From Chitinolyticbacter meiyuanensis (GTDB lineage: Bacteria; Pseudomonadota; Gammaproteobacteria; Burkholderiales; Chitinibacteraceae), in the NCBI RefSeq assembly GCF_008033135.1, contig NZ_CP041335.1, forward strand, positions 3,725,925 through 3,789,924: DNA of 64,000 nt. Reading direction: 5' to 3'. Position numbers and translations under genes: made by a program. Below, piece by piece: positions 53,982 to 64,000 of this stretch (position 1 is its first letter; every line of letters begins with the position of its first letter). Below the pieces are notes generated by a model. The model did not search any database. It was not told the origin of the DNA and saw only the letters and a list, made by a program, of their open reading frames with translations.

Positions 53982-54431
53982 TCATGCCTCGCTACGGCGC
54001 CGACTACGCACCACTTTGCTCACTTGGCCTTCTGCCGTGTAGCGTATCCAGTTGATGCCTTCAGCTTGGGGCAGGCGCTGCCGCAGCTCGCGCCGGATGC
54101 GATGCATCTGCCCATCGAGCACCACGCAATCGAGCACCCAGGCAGTGCGGCTCTCGTTCCATTCCATCTCGTGTAGCCAGTGCTTGTTGTGCACGGCAAG
54201 CCGCTGCTCGACATCCGGCGCCAGCCAGGCCCAGATCACGTAGGCGCAGGGCCAGCCCCCTGGGCCGATGAAGACTTCGCACTGCTCGTGGTGCAGTGCG
54301 ACGTCGAGAAATTCGGGAATCGCGTCCACCAGGGGGCGCGCTACGGCGCCGGCGCGGGTACGCAGAAAAGTGACATACCCCAGCGTCTGGCAGAAACGCG
54401 TTGCGTAATCGTTCAGTTTGGAATCGTCCAT
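53982..54431 (-). CDS. HlyC-like acyltransferase homologue (MchD/MceI-like)
   Basis: Encodes 149 residues. It aligns along most of its length with RTX-toxin lysine acyltransferases: AIPEFLDVALHHEQCEVFIG, GWPCAYVIWAWLAPDVEQRL, WNESRTAWVLDCVVLDG with the catalytic-position Asp101, and RRELRQRLPQAEGINWIRY. The N-terminal catalytic His of HlyC (SPLHRNW) has no counterpart; the region reads TRAGAVARPL. MceI and MchD of siderophore microcins are known members that attach a glycosylated siderophore. It lies between the precursor and the SelO-like gene. Confidence 0.75.
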   Translation of the reverse strand: MDDSKLNDYATRFCQTLGYVTFLRTRAGAVARPLVDAIPEFLDVALHHEQCEVFIGPGGWPCAYVIWAWLAPDVEQRLAVHNKHWLHEMEWNESRTAWVLDCVVLDGQMHRIRRELRQRLPQAEGINWIRYTAEGQVSKVVRSRRRSEA

Positions 54432-54570
54432 GCGGCGCTACACCTGAACCGGATCAGCCGGTATTGAAACGACAAGGCCGGCAGCCACGAGGGCCACCGG
54501 CACAGGTATCCTCACAAGCCCCCACGGCAAACGCCGGATCGGGGCAACGTGGGATCAGACGCTTACGAGC
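54432..54570 (-). other. Precursor-acyltransferase spacer with attenuator-like hairpins
   Basis: A stretch of 139 bases after the precursor stop. On the minus strand it contains GCCGGTGGCC...GGCTGCCGGC stem-forming sequence followed by CTTGTCGTTT. This could be a partial terminator setting a high precursor-to-enzyme ratio, as is common in peptide clusters. No immunity-like reading frame is seen. Confidence 0.4.
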
Positions 54571-54762
54571 TTAGCGCTCGTAGTACCACGGCGGCTCGCT
54601 GCCCGGAGGCCACGGATAAGTCGGCGTCGGAGTAGGCGTCGGGGTCGGTGTAGGCGTCGGGGTAGGCGTCGGCGCGCCCGGATAGCCCGGGTATTCGCCG
54701 TACGGCGGCTCGTAGCCAGCACCAGCAACCTGGTTCAGCTCATTGAATTGCAACAAACGCAT
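54571..54762 (-). CDS. Microcin-like precursor peptide with double-glycine (GA) leader
   Basis: Encodes 63 residues; AAGGAAGG seven bases before the ATG is a strong ribosome site. Residues 1-15 (MRLLQFNELNQVAGA) match the double-glycine leader rule: Leu at -12, Glu -8, Leu -7, Val -4, Gly -2, Ala -1, as in microcin E492 and H47 leaders. The predicted core (16-63) begins GYEPPYGEYPGYPG, continues with nine Pro-Thr repeats (31-48) and ends YPWPPGSEPPWYYER. It is unusually rich in Tyr, Pro and Trp, with no Cys and one Ser. Upstream in-frame codons are not needed. Confidence 0.82.
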   Translation of the reverse strand: MRLLQFNELNQVAGAGYEPPYGEYPGYPGAPTPTPTPTPTPTPTPTPTYPWPPGSEPPWYYER

Positions 54763-55272
54763 GGGACTTCCTTCCTTGTATGTAGTTAAGGTTGGACAAC
54801 GCCTGCCAAGCTTCTCAACAGCCAAAGCAAAAACAGGCGTCAGCATCCTCACCCACCTACGTCAAAAATGACAACGATAAACTGCATGATGGCGCTGTCA
54901 AATTACGTCAACAACTAGGAACAATCTGACCTAGCCCGAGCATTTTTCCGTGCATTTTCAAGCACAAATCCTTGAGTCGAATTGGCTTTCCTGGCCCCAA
55001 CACCCTGTCAGCCGAGCAGTATTTACAGGCCAGGATATGTTGCTGAAAAGAAACACGGGCAAGCACGCCGCAACACTTGCCTGCCTAGCCTTGCCGCTCA
55101 TCGCCAGATTTCAGCCACGCCCACTGGTGCAAAAGCGATGCGACCAACGCTGCCGCATTGACGACGGCAGCGGCCATTGGTTAGGCTGCACATCCTCTCT
55201 GATGCTGCTGCAGATGAAGGCGCTCCTCCCGCCAAGTCGGGAGGCCACTCCGCGTCCATCGGAACAGCAGCA
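54763..55272. other. Divergent regulatory region between precursor and rtcB
   Basis: 510 bases. On the precursor side: a leader hairpin with arms 54799-54805 and 54834-54840 (ACGCCTG/CAGGCGT), a TTGACA...TATCGT promoter-like pair on the minus strand (about 54868-54905), two copies of TACGTCAA (54858-54865 and 54904-54911), and a CTAGG-N10-CCTAG inverted repeat (54915-54934). The rtcB side (54935-55272) shows no clear box. A short frame (from 55037) overlaps rtcB and is not supported. Confidence 0.5.
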
Positions 55273-56667
55273 ATGTCGCACCTCCCCCGTTTGCAAAAAG
55301 CCCTGAAAAAACAGGGCATCGCCGTCTCGTATCAGGACGGCATCTATCAACTGCGTAACCCACATGCCGAAGTCACGGTGCTGCTGCCCGCAAGCCTGCC
55401 GCTCGAGGAAAAGGCCGTCAGGCAGTTGCTCGAGTTCGCCGCGGTCAGGGTGCCGGGGCATGAAGGCCACGTCTGCAAAGCCTGCGCCACGCCGGATTTC
55501 CATCCTGGCAGCATCGCCCCGGTAGGCAGCATCGTCGCCACCTCGCCGGACATGGTCATTCCCGCCGCCATCGGCACCGACATCAACTGCGCGGTACGGC
55601 TGGTCCGCACCGGCCTCACCCTCGCCCAGCTCGAATCACGCAAGGCGGGTGTGACACGCAGGCTGACTCGGGCGCTGCTGGAAGACGGCCGCAACATCCC
55701 GGTGAAATCCGCAGCGTTCGCGGCCCTGTTCGACGTCGGCCCGCACGCCTGGATCGACCTGCTGCATCGGGATGGACTATGGGCAGAGGCCGACAAGGAT
55801 CGCCTGCTGGCCGAGACCGCCCAGGCCATCGGCCTCGCCGCATTCGGCGGCCATTCGCGCTACGCGCCCGAAGCCTTGGTTGGCCACCGCGAAGTGATTC
55901 GCGATCCCGGCCTCGGCACCGTGGGCGCGGGCAATCATTTCGTCGAACTGCAGGTGGTGGAGGCTGTACTGGATCGCCATGCCGGCTATCAAGCGGGCCT
56001 GGCAGCAGGCGAAGTGGTGGTGATGATCCACAGCGGCTCGCGCGATGTGGGGTTTTATGTTGGCCAGCGCTGGATGGACAAGGCCCGGGCGGCCTGGCCT
56101 GCCGGGATCAAACACCCCGAGTCCGGCCTCTACGGCCTCGTCGGTGAACTCGCTGGCGAATACCTCGACGCCATGGGTGTCGCGGCGCGCTATGCCTGGG
56201 CCAACCGCGTCGTACTCGCCGAAATGGTTCGGTCCTGCCTGCGCGAGGAATTCCAGGAGGATCGATCCGCGCTGGTGGTCGATGTGCCGCACAACGTGGT
56301 GCTGCGCGAGGGCGGGCTCAACGTGCACCGCAAGGGCGCAACGCCCGCACACCATGGCGAACTCGCATTGATTCCCGGTTCGATGGGCGACTACTCCTAT
56401 GTGGTCAGTGGGCTGGGCAACACCGAGTGGCTGTCCTCCTGCTCGCACGGCGCTGGCCGGGCCATCCGCCGGCAGGCACTGCGTGCGACCCGGCAAGGGC
56501 TGGGCCATGAATTGCCGTGGCATTGCGTCACACTGCGGGAGGAGCGGCGCGTCGAGGAGGCGCCGGTGGCCTACAAGCGCATCGGCCCGGTGATCGAGGC
56601 GCAGGAAGAAGCCGGGTTGATCACGCCAGTAGCACGTTTGAAGCCCTGGATGACCTTCAAGGCTTGA
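55273..56667 (+). CDS. RtcB-family RNA ligase, divergent type
   Basis: Encodes 464 residues from MSHLPRLQKALKKQG. It joins RNA 2',3'-cyclic phosphate or 3'-phosphate ends to 5'-OH ends using GTP and Mn2+. Motifs: GTDINCAVRL (Asp103, Cys106, where classic RtcB has DIGCGM), GAGNHF, HSGSRDVG, VPHNVV, HRKGATPA, PGSMGDYSYVV and the guanylylated His392 in SCSHGAGR. The changed first motif resembles secondary RtcB paralogues. No archease or PrfH gene is adjacent. It stands alone. Confidence 0.88.
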   Translation: MSHLPRLQKALKKQGIAVSYQDGIYQLRNPHAEVTVLLPASLPLEEKAVRQLLEFAAVRVPGHEGHVCKACATPDFHPGSIAPVGSIVATSPDMVIPAAIGTDINCAVRLVRTGLTLAQLESRKAGVTRRLTRALLEDGRNIPVKSAAFAALFDVGPHAWIDLLHRDGLWAEADKDRLLAETAQAIGLAAFGGHSRYAPEALVGHREVIRDPGLGTVGAGNHFVELQVVEAVLDRHAGYQAGLAAGEVVVMIHSGSRDVGFYVGQRWMDKARAAWPAGIKHPESGLYGLVGELAGEYLDAMGVAARYAWANRVVLAEMVRSCLREEFQEDRSALVVDVPHNVVLREGGLNVHRKGATPAHHGELALIPGSMGDYSYVVSGLGNTEWLSSCSHGAGRAIRRQALRATRQGLGHELPWHCVTLREERRVEEAPVAYKRIGPVIEAQEEAGLITPVARLKPWMTFKA

Positions 56668-56738
56668 GCCCGGCACCACGGTGGCGATGATTTGAGTTTG
56701 CCGTTGGAGGCGCAGCCGTGCTCACACCACCAATAAAA

Positions 56739-56763
56739 AAGCGAAGCCTGGGGGGCTTCGCTT
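56739..56763. terminator. Bidirectional terminator between rtcB and ssb
   Basis: Stem AAGCGAAGCC / GGCTTCGCTT around a G-rich loop. The minus strand continues as TTTTTT for ssb and the plus strand as GTTTT for rtcB. Confidence 0.85.
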
Positions 56764-56789
56764 GTTTTGCCGGCCTGACAGCGGACCGC

Positions 56790-57290
56790 TCAGAACGGGA
56801 TATCGTCCTCGAAATCGTCGAAGTTCTTCGGCGCGGCCGGACGAGGCGCCGGCGCGGCTTGCGGGCGGGCCGCCGGAGCCGGCGCGGGGCTGCTGTATTC
56901 CTGGTTGAAGTCGTCGCCGCCGCCGTAGCCACCGCCCTGCTGGCCACCACCGCCGCCACGACCGGACAGCATCTGCATCTGGTCAGCGACGATCTCGGTG
57001 GTGTAGCGGTCAGCGCCGGTCTGCTTGTCCTGCCACTTGCGGGTCTGGATACGGCCCTCGATATACACCGAGCTGCCCTTCTTCAGGTACTCACCGGCGA
57101 TCTCGGCCAGGCGGTTGTACATGACGATGTTGTGCCACTCGGTCTTTTCCTGCTGCTGGCCCTGCTTGTCCTTGAAGCGCTCGGTGGTGGCGATGCTGAA
57201 GTTGCATACGGCACCGCCCGAGGGCAGGAAGCGGGTTTCCGGGTCGCGCCCGAGGTTGCCGATCAGCAGCACCTTGTTCAAAGAAGCCAT
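56790..57290 (-). CDS. ssb: Single-stranded DNA-binding protein
   Basis: Encodes 166 residues from [21 protein letters not shown]. An N-terminal OB-fold (to about 110) is followed by a Gly-rich then Ala/Pro-rich linker and the acidic interaction tip DDFEDDIPF. It coats single-stranded DNA and recruits repair and replication proteins. The ATG shares one base with the stop of the upstream MFS gene. Confidence 0.98.
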   Translation of the reverse strand: MASLNKVLLIGNLGRDPETRFLPSGGAVCNFSIATTERFKDKQGQQQEKTEWHNIVMYNRLAEIAGEYLKKGSSVYIEGRIQTRKWQDKQTGADRYTTEIVADQMQMLSGRGGGGGQQGGGYGGGDDFNQEYSSPAPAPAARPQAAPAPRPAAPKNFDDFEDDIPF

Positions 57291-58669
57291 CAGTGGGTCT
57301 CCGCAATCAGTTGTTGCGCGGCGGCTTCGTCCCAACCGGATTGCAGGACCTTGAGCAACGCCACGCGTTCGTCTATCAGTACGACGGCTTCTTTCACGCC
57401 GTCAATCTGCCCGAGTTTAGCAGACAGCACCCCCGGCTCGCCGGCCCAGTGTTCACCAATCGGAAACATCTGCGTGCGCACCGGCAGCGGCGGCTGCATG
57501 CCCAGCGACACCACCAGCCAGATCGCCATCAACCCGGCACACAGCAGGAACACCGGGGTGGCGCCGGCATGCTGGTACAGCCAGCCCGCCATGGCGGAGC
57601 CGGCGAACATGCTGGCCGATTGGCAGGTGTTGTACACCCCCATGGCGGTGCCGCGCGCAGCGACCGGCGCGATCTTGCTGATCAGGCTGGGCTGGGTGGC
57701 CTCGAGGATGTTGAAGGCGACGAAATAGAGCGCCAGCCAGCCAACGATGGCCGAGAGGCTGGGCAACCACAGCGCCATGCCGAGCTGGGCCACGCACATC
57801 AGCGCAATCGCCAGCACGAACACCTGCTTGAGCTTGTGCCGCTTTTCGCCAATGATCACCGCCGGCACCATCAGCACGAAGCCGACCAGCACCACCGGCA
57901 GATAGATCCACCAGTGGCGCGACAGCACCACGCCGCCGATTTGCGTCAACAGCAGCGGCATCACGGTGAACATCGCCATCTGCGCCGCATGCAGCGCAAA
58001 TACGCCGTAGTTGAGTCGCAGCAGCTGCGGGTGGCGCAGCACCTGCGGCAGCCGGCCGGTATCGGCCTCGGCATCCGAATGATGACGCGACAGCGCCGGG
58101 GTGGGGATCACCCGCCACACGCCGATGATGGCGGCAACCGCCAGCACAGCCGTCAGCGCGAAGATGCCGGGCAAGCCGATCCATTCGGCGAGCGTGGGCG
58201 CCGCAACCAGCGAGACGGCGAAGGTAGTGGCGATGCTGCCGCCGATCATCGCCATCGCCTTGGTACGGTGCTCCTCGCGGGTCAGGTCCGCCAGCAGAGC
58301 GGTGATGGCCGCCGAGATCGCGCCGGCACCCTGCACCGCGCGGCCGACGATCATCCACACGATATGATCGGCCACCGCGCAGATGATGCTGCCAAGCGCA
58401 AACAACGCCAGGCCGATGTAGATCACCTTCTTGCGCCCGACCTTGTCGCTCCACATGCCCAACGGCAGTTGCAGCAGCGCCTGGGTCAGACCGTAGGCGC
58501 CGAATGCCAATCCGACCAGTACATGGCTCTCGCCGCCGGGCAGATGGCCGGCATACACGGCGAACACCGGCAGGATCAGGAACATGCCGAGCATGCGCAA
58601 CGCGTAAAGACCGGCAAGGCCGGTGGCGGCGCGCAGCTCGACCGCGCTCAGGCGGGGCGTGGCAGACAT
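57290..58669 (-). CDS. MFS transporter, YajR-like with C-terminal domain
   Basis: Encodes 459 residues. Twelve membrane helices with the MFS motif [15 protein letters not shown] between helices 2 and 3 and [23 protein letters not shown] in helix 4. The last 60 residues ([33 protein letters not shown]) are a soluble ferredoxin-like extension as in E. coli YajR. Likely a drug/proton antiporter of unknown substrate. It overlaps ssb by one base, an arrangement seen in several betaproteobacteria. Confidence 0.88.
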   Translation of the reverse strand: MSATPRLSAVELRAATGLAGLYALRMLGMFLILPVFAVYAGHLPGGESHVLVGLAFGAYGLTQALLQLPLGMWSDKVGRKKVIYIGLALFALGSIICAVADHIVWMIVGRAVQGAGAISAAITALLADLTREEHRTKAMAMIGGSIATTFAVSLVAAPTLAEWIGLPGIFALTAVLAVAAIIGVWRVIPTPALSRHHSDAEADTGRLPQVLRHPQLLRLNYGVFALHAAQMAMFTVMPLLLTQIGGVVLSRHWWIYLPVVLVGFVLMVPAVIIGEKRHKLKQVFVLAIALMCVAQLGMALWLPSLSAIVGWLALYFVAFNILEATQPSLISKIAPVAARGTAMGVYNTCQSASMFAGSAMAGWLYQHAGATPVFLLCAGLMAIWLVVSLGMQPPLPVRTQMFPIGEHWAGEPGVLSAKLGQIDGVKEAVVLIDERVALLKVLQSGWDEAAAQQLIAETH

Positions 58670-58875
58670 GGGAAGGCGTATCTAAACAGCGAAAGCGCGA
58701 TGTTACCGCAGCGCGCCGACCCACGCTCGCGCGATCCGGCGCGCAACCGGGCAAGCCGGGCCTGCAATAGAGCGGAACGGACGATGCGCCAGCCCCGACG
58801 AGTCCGGTATATTCAGGGGTTTGTTTTCCACCGCGCCGGCCCCATTTAGGGCCTATTGAGACGCCCCAGGCCGCC

Positions 58876-61722
<2,847 letters not shown>

Positions 61723-61749
61723 TCCGTCAACCAGATTTACCATGAGACG

Positions 61750-61776
61750 AAGGCCGCTATCACAGCGGCCTTTTTC
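61750..61776 (+). terminator. uvrA terminator
   Basis: Stem AAGGCCGCT / AGCGGCCTT with an ATCAC loop, followed by TTTCTT. It is 28 bases after the uvrA stop. Confidence 0.88.
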
Positions 61777-62036
61777 TTACTAATTTTTTGATCAAACTTA
61801 CTTTAAAAATCAAGAGTTCAGCAAATAACTGACAAGCACGTGGATCAAGGAATTTGCCATTTCCCCAGTAAATACAAGCATCTTCCTTCAATCATCAATT
61901 TAGAATTTGCTAATTAATCTTACTCTAATTGAAAAGAAAAACCTTTCAATCCGCTGGCGGCCTTGCTATTCTCCCCCGCGGAGGATGAGCACCACGACGC
62001 GCGCACGACGAGCCGGGTGCAGACAAAAACGCCATC
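61777..62036. other. AT-rich intergenic region
   Basis: About 260 bases of markedly lower GC than the surroundings, without a supported reading frame. A TATTCT box near 61966 may be the promoter of the following secreted protein. Nothing else is identified. Confidence 0.4.
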
Positions 62037-62435
62037 ATGACTTTGCTTCGATTGTTTGCCGCAGGGATCTTCCTGTTGATCACCCTGGCCTGGGCGGCCA
62101 TGCCAAACGGCCCACAGGAACGCGCGCACGGCGCCTACCAACTGGTGGACCGCCTTGAGCAGCAGCTGGACAACGTGGTTGCCGCCAAGGATGGCGATCA
62201 TTTCCTGCAGGAAACCTGGCTGCCGGCACAGCAATCGATCGAGCGCGAGCTGCAAGCCAGCAACCCCGCCGCCCCGCTCGCCTACCCCGGTTGCTACGGC
62301 GCACTCGTCGCCTTCCAGCACTACGCCGATGATCGTTTCAGCAACACGCTGCGCGACATCACTGCCCAGCCCAGCAGCCGTCAGGCCTATCTGCGGGCCA
62401 AGCAGGATTGCAAACGGGAAATCACCCGGGCCTGA
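62037..62435 (+). CDS. Secreted small protein, unknown
   Basis: Encodes 132 residues. Signal peptide 1-21 (LLRLFAAGIFLLITLAWAAMP). The mature part is helical and polar (GAYQLVDRLEQQLDNVVAAKDG, QAYLRAKQDCKREITRA) with two Cys that could form a disulfide (PGCYG and QDCKRE). No domain is recognised. It stands alone between uvrA and nth. Confidence 0.65.
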   Translation: MTLLRLFAAGIFLLITLAWAAMPNGPQERAHGAYQLVDRLEQQLDNVVAAKDGDHFLQETWLPAQQSIERELQASNPAAPLAYPGCYGALVAFQHYADDRFSNTLRDITAQPSSRQAYLRAKQDCKREITRA

Positions 62436-62563
62436 GTGGCTGATTCAGTCCGGCCGTTACCCATCGCACTACCAATCGGCCCGCGGCGCCCTGCTTGGGC
62501 AGGCGCCGATCCGACCGGCCAATCCACCGTAGCACCGTCCCTTCCCCGACTCGGGCTCCGAAC

Positions 62564-63214
62564 TCATCGCCCCTTGGGCGGCGTGAGTTCCTTCTGCTTG
62601 TAATCACACACATCGTTCACCACGCAGCGCCAGCATTCCGGCCGTCGTGCCTTGCACACGTAGCGGCCATGCAGGATCAGCCAGTGATGCGCATTGAGCC
62701 GGAATTCCGGCGGGGTAACCTTGAGCAGCTTCTGCTCGACCGCGTTCACGTCCTTGCCGGGCGCAAGGCCGGTGCGGTTGCCAACGCGGAAGATGTGGGT
62801 ATCCACCGCGATGGTCGGCTCACCGAAGGCGGTGTTGAGGATCACGTTGGCCGTCTTGCGCCCCACGCCGGGCAGCGCTTCCAGCGATTCACGATCGCGT
62901 GGCACCTCGCCGCCATGCTGTTCAAGCAGGATGCGGCAAGTCTGCAGCAGGTGCTTGGCCTTGCTGCGATAAAGACCAATGGTAGCGATATAGGACTCCA
63001 GCCCCTCCTGTCCCAGTGCCAGGATGGCAGCGGGTGTATTGGCCACCGGATACAGCCGGCGCGTCGCCTTGTTCACCCCAACGTCAGTGGCCTGCGCCGA
63101 CAGCAGTACGGCGGTCAGCAGCTCGAACGGCGTCGTGTACTCCAGTTCGGTGGTCGGGTTGGGGTCGAGCTCGGCAAGGCGCTGGTAGAAGGTGTAGCGG
63201 GTGGCTTTGTTCAT
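62564..63214 (-). CDS. nth: Endonuclease III
   Basis: Encodes 216 residues. Helix-hairpin-helix LPGVGRKTANVILN with catalytic Lys120, catalytic Asp138 (AVDTHIFRVGNR), and the [4Fe-4S] Cys187-x6-Cys194-x2-Cys197-x5-Cys203. A DNA glycosylase/AP lyase for oxidised pyrimidines. The start overlaps the rnfE stop by ATGA, the common rnf-nth linkage. Confidence 0.98.
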   Translation of the reverse strand: MNKATRYTFYQRLAELDPNPTTELEYTTPFELLTAVLLSAQATDVGVNKATRRLYPVANTPAAILALGQEGLESYIATIGLYRSKAKHLLQTCRILLEQHGGEVPRDRESLEALPGVGRKTANVILNTAFGEPTIAVDTHIFRVGNRTGLAPGKDVNAVEQKLLKVTPPEFRLNAHHWLILHGRYVCKARRPECWRCVVNDVCDYKQKELTPPKGR

Positions 63215-63903
63215 GCCTCACCGGATTGCAGGACGATGGAAGGAGTCGCTGCGCGACGTGCAGTGCGACGATCGAGCAGGTTCTTGCCGGCAATCAGCAG
63301 CGCCAGCCCGAGAAAGGCACCGGGTGGCAGGCTGGCCAGCAGGAACTGATAGCCGGATTCGGCGGGGATCAGGTGCAGCGTCCAGGTTTTGGCCACCGGG
63401 CCGAACACCAGATCGAGGCCGGACAACAACGTGCCATGTGCCACGAGCTCCCGCAGCGCACCGAGCACCGCCAGCACACCGGTCAGCCCCAGGCCCATGG
63501 TGAAGCCATCCCAGCCAGAGGCCAGTACCGGCTGGCGCGACGCAAAGGCTTCTGCGCGCGCCAGCACGATGCAGTTGGTGGTGATCAGCGGGATGAAGAT
63601 GCCGAGCACCAGGTAGAGGCCGTGGGCATAGGCATTGAACAGCAGGTCAACCACGGTGACGAGGCTGGCGATGATCAGCATGAAGATCGGCGTGCGCAGC
63701 GTGTTGGGGACAAGATCGCGCACCGCCGCCACCGCCATGCCGGACAAGGCCATCACGCCGCTGGTGGCCAGCCCCAGTGAGACCGCGTTGACCACGCTGC
63801 TGGAGATCACCAGCACCGGGCACAACCCCAACAGCTGCACCAGCCCCGCGTTCTGCCGCCACAGCGCGTTGTCCGCAATCGCCTGCGCCTCGCTCCGGTT
63901 CAT
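63211..63903 (-). CDS. rsxE: Electron transport complex subunit RnfE/RsxE
   Basis: Encodes 230 residues from MNRSEAQAIADNALWRQNAGLVQLLGLCPVL. Six membrane helices; the family motif PLITTNCIVLARAEAFA is present. It is part of the Rnf/Rsx ion-motive NADH:ferredoxin complex, which in proteobacteria also resets SoxR. It overlaps rnfG by ATGA. Confidence 0.95.
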   Translation of the reverse strand: MNRSEAQAIADNALWRQNAGLVQLLGLCPVLVISSSVVNAVSLGLATSGVMALSGMAVAAVRDLVPNTLRTPIFMLIIASLVTVVDLLFNAYAHGLYLVLGIFIPLITTNCIVLARAEAFASRQPVLASGWDGFTMGLGLTGVLAVLGALRELVAHGTLLSGLDLVFGPVAKTWTLHLIPAESGYQFLLASLPPGAFLGLALLIAGKNLLDRRTARRAATPSIVLQSGEA

Positions 63904-64000
63904 CCCTGCTCCTTGCCAAACAACCAAGCGTGATGGGCCTCGACCGCCTGCAAGGCCCGCTTCACCGCCTTGACCACCGCCCGCGGCGTCACCGTGGCAC
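63900..64000 (-). CDS. rsxG: Electron transport complex subunit RnfG/RsxG, C-terminal end
   Basis: Only the last 32 codons are inside the window, reading ATVTPRAVVKAVKRALQAVE then AHHAWLFGKEQG. The ATVTPRAVV motif includes the flavinylation-type threonine region typical of RnfG C-termini (S(T)GATVTS/P). The N-terminus lies beyond the right edge. Confidence 0.85.
   Translation of the reverse strand, partial: ATVTPRAVVKAVKRALQAVEAHHAWLFGKEQG

Noticed and set aside
54571-54762. Classical siderophore microcin precursor
   Set aside because: The core lacks the Ser/Gly-rich C-terminal tail that carries the siderophore, so only the leader and some neighbouring genes match that class.
54950-55306. 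Short plus-strand frame (ATG at 55037) as an immunity gene for the peptide
   Set aside because: It overlaps the rtcB start out of frame, lacks a convincing ribosome site and is Pro/Arg/Cys-rich at the end like random GC-rich sequence.
58670-58875. LexA/SOS box upstream of uvrA
   Set aside because: No CTG-N10-CAG pattern with the expected A/T core was found in the divergent gap.

Overview
The window is about 64 kb of GC-rich DNA from a Gram-negative bacterium, most likely a betaproteobacterium. An rnfG-rnfE-nth arrangement, a complete isc operon and chitin-binding (CBM5/12-type) modules on two secreted proteins would suit a chitin-associated Neisseriales such as the Chitinibacteraceae. That placement is inference from gene content; no rRNA or marker search was possible.

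Left end, 1-9323: the right-hand end of a decaying prophage beside a tRNA-Thr(UGU) gene. It holds a truncated tail accessory gene (DUF4376-like) cut by an IS3-family element, an AT-rich accessory gene with a PD-(D/E)xK nuclease signature, a lysis module (coiled-coil membrane protein, SAR-type endolysin, anchored protein), and an SGNH-hydrolase tail gene broken by both a frameshift and a complete 1194-bp IS3-family insertion with a 4-bp target duplication. A hairpin-rich stretch (8350-8507) looks like a small structured RNA. No integrase is in view.

Housekeeping block, 9379-18248: a DUF2322-like protein, an EF-hand protein and a degenerate HD-GYP protein, then on the minus strand cysE-iscR-iscS-iscU-iscA-hscB-hscA-fdx-ybaK-iscX. 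An IscR-type site and promoter precede iscR.

Glycogen block, 18320-31438: a GH13 alpha-glucosidase is divergent from glgB-glgX-pgm-glgC-glgA-glgP, a complete synthesis and breakdown set. A tRNA-anticodon-arm-like hairpin lies between glgC and glgA, and a perfect palindrome lies in the divergent promoter region.

Middle, 31662-46000: a MarR regulator, uvrB, a chitin-binding lipoprotein, a siderophore-uptake operon (TonB receptor, PepSY protein, small membrane protein) behind a Fur-like box, a secreted CBM-esterase fusion, a DUF1579 protein, and a vitamin B6 neighbourhood (MocR regulator, YggS, amidotransferase, PdxY). A strong promoter with an overlapping inverted repeat separates mocR and yggS. 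An ArgD-like aminotransferase follows to 47107.

Most interesting region, 47249-54762: a microcin/RiPP-like locus. It encodes a membrane fusion protein and a C39-peptidase ABC exporter on the plus strand. Converging on them are a 63-residue precursor with a textbook double-glycine (GA) leader and a Tyr/Pro/Thr-rich core, an HlyC-like acyltransferase, a SelO-like pseudokinase-fold protein and an erythromycin-esterase-like protein. The layout recalls siderophore microcins (exporter MchEF, modifiers MchCD), but the core peptide and the altered catalytic residues differ from those systems.

Right end, 55273-64000: an RtcB-type RNA ligase, ssb with a YajR-like MFS transporter, uvrA, a small secreted protein, nth, rnfE and the 3' end of rnfG.
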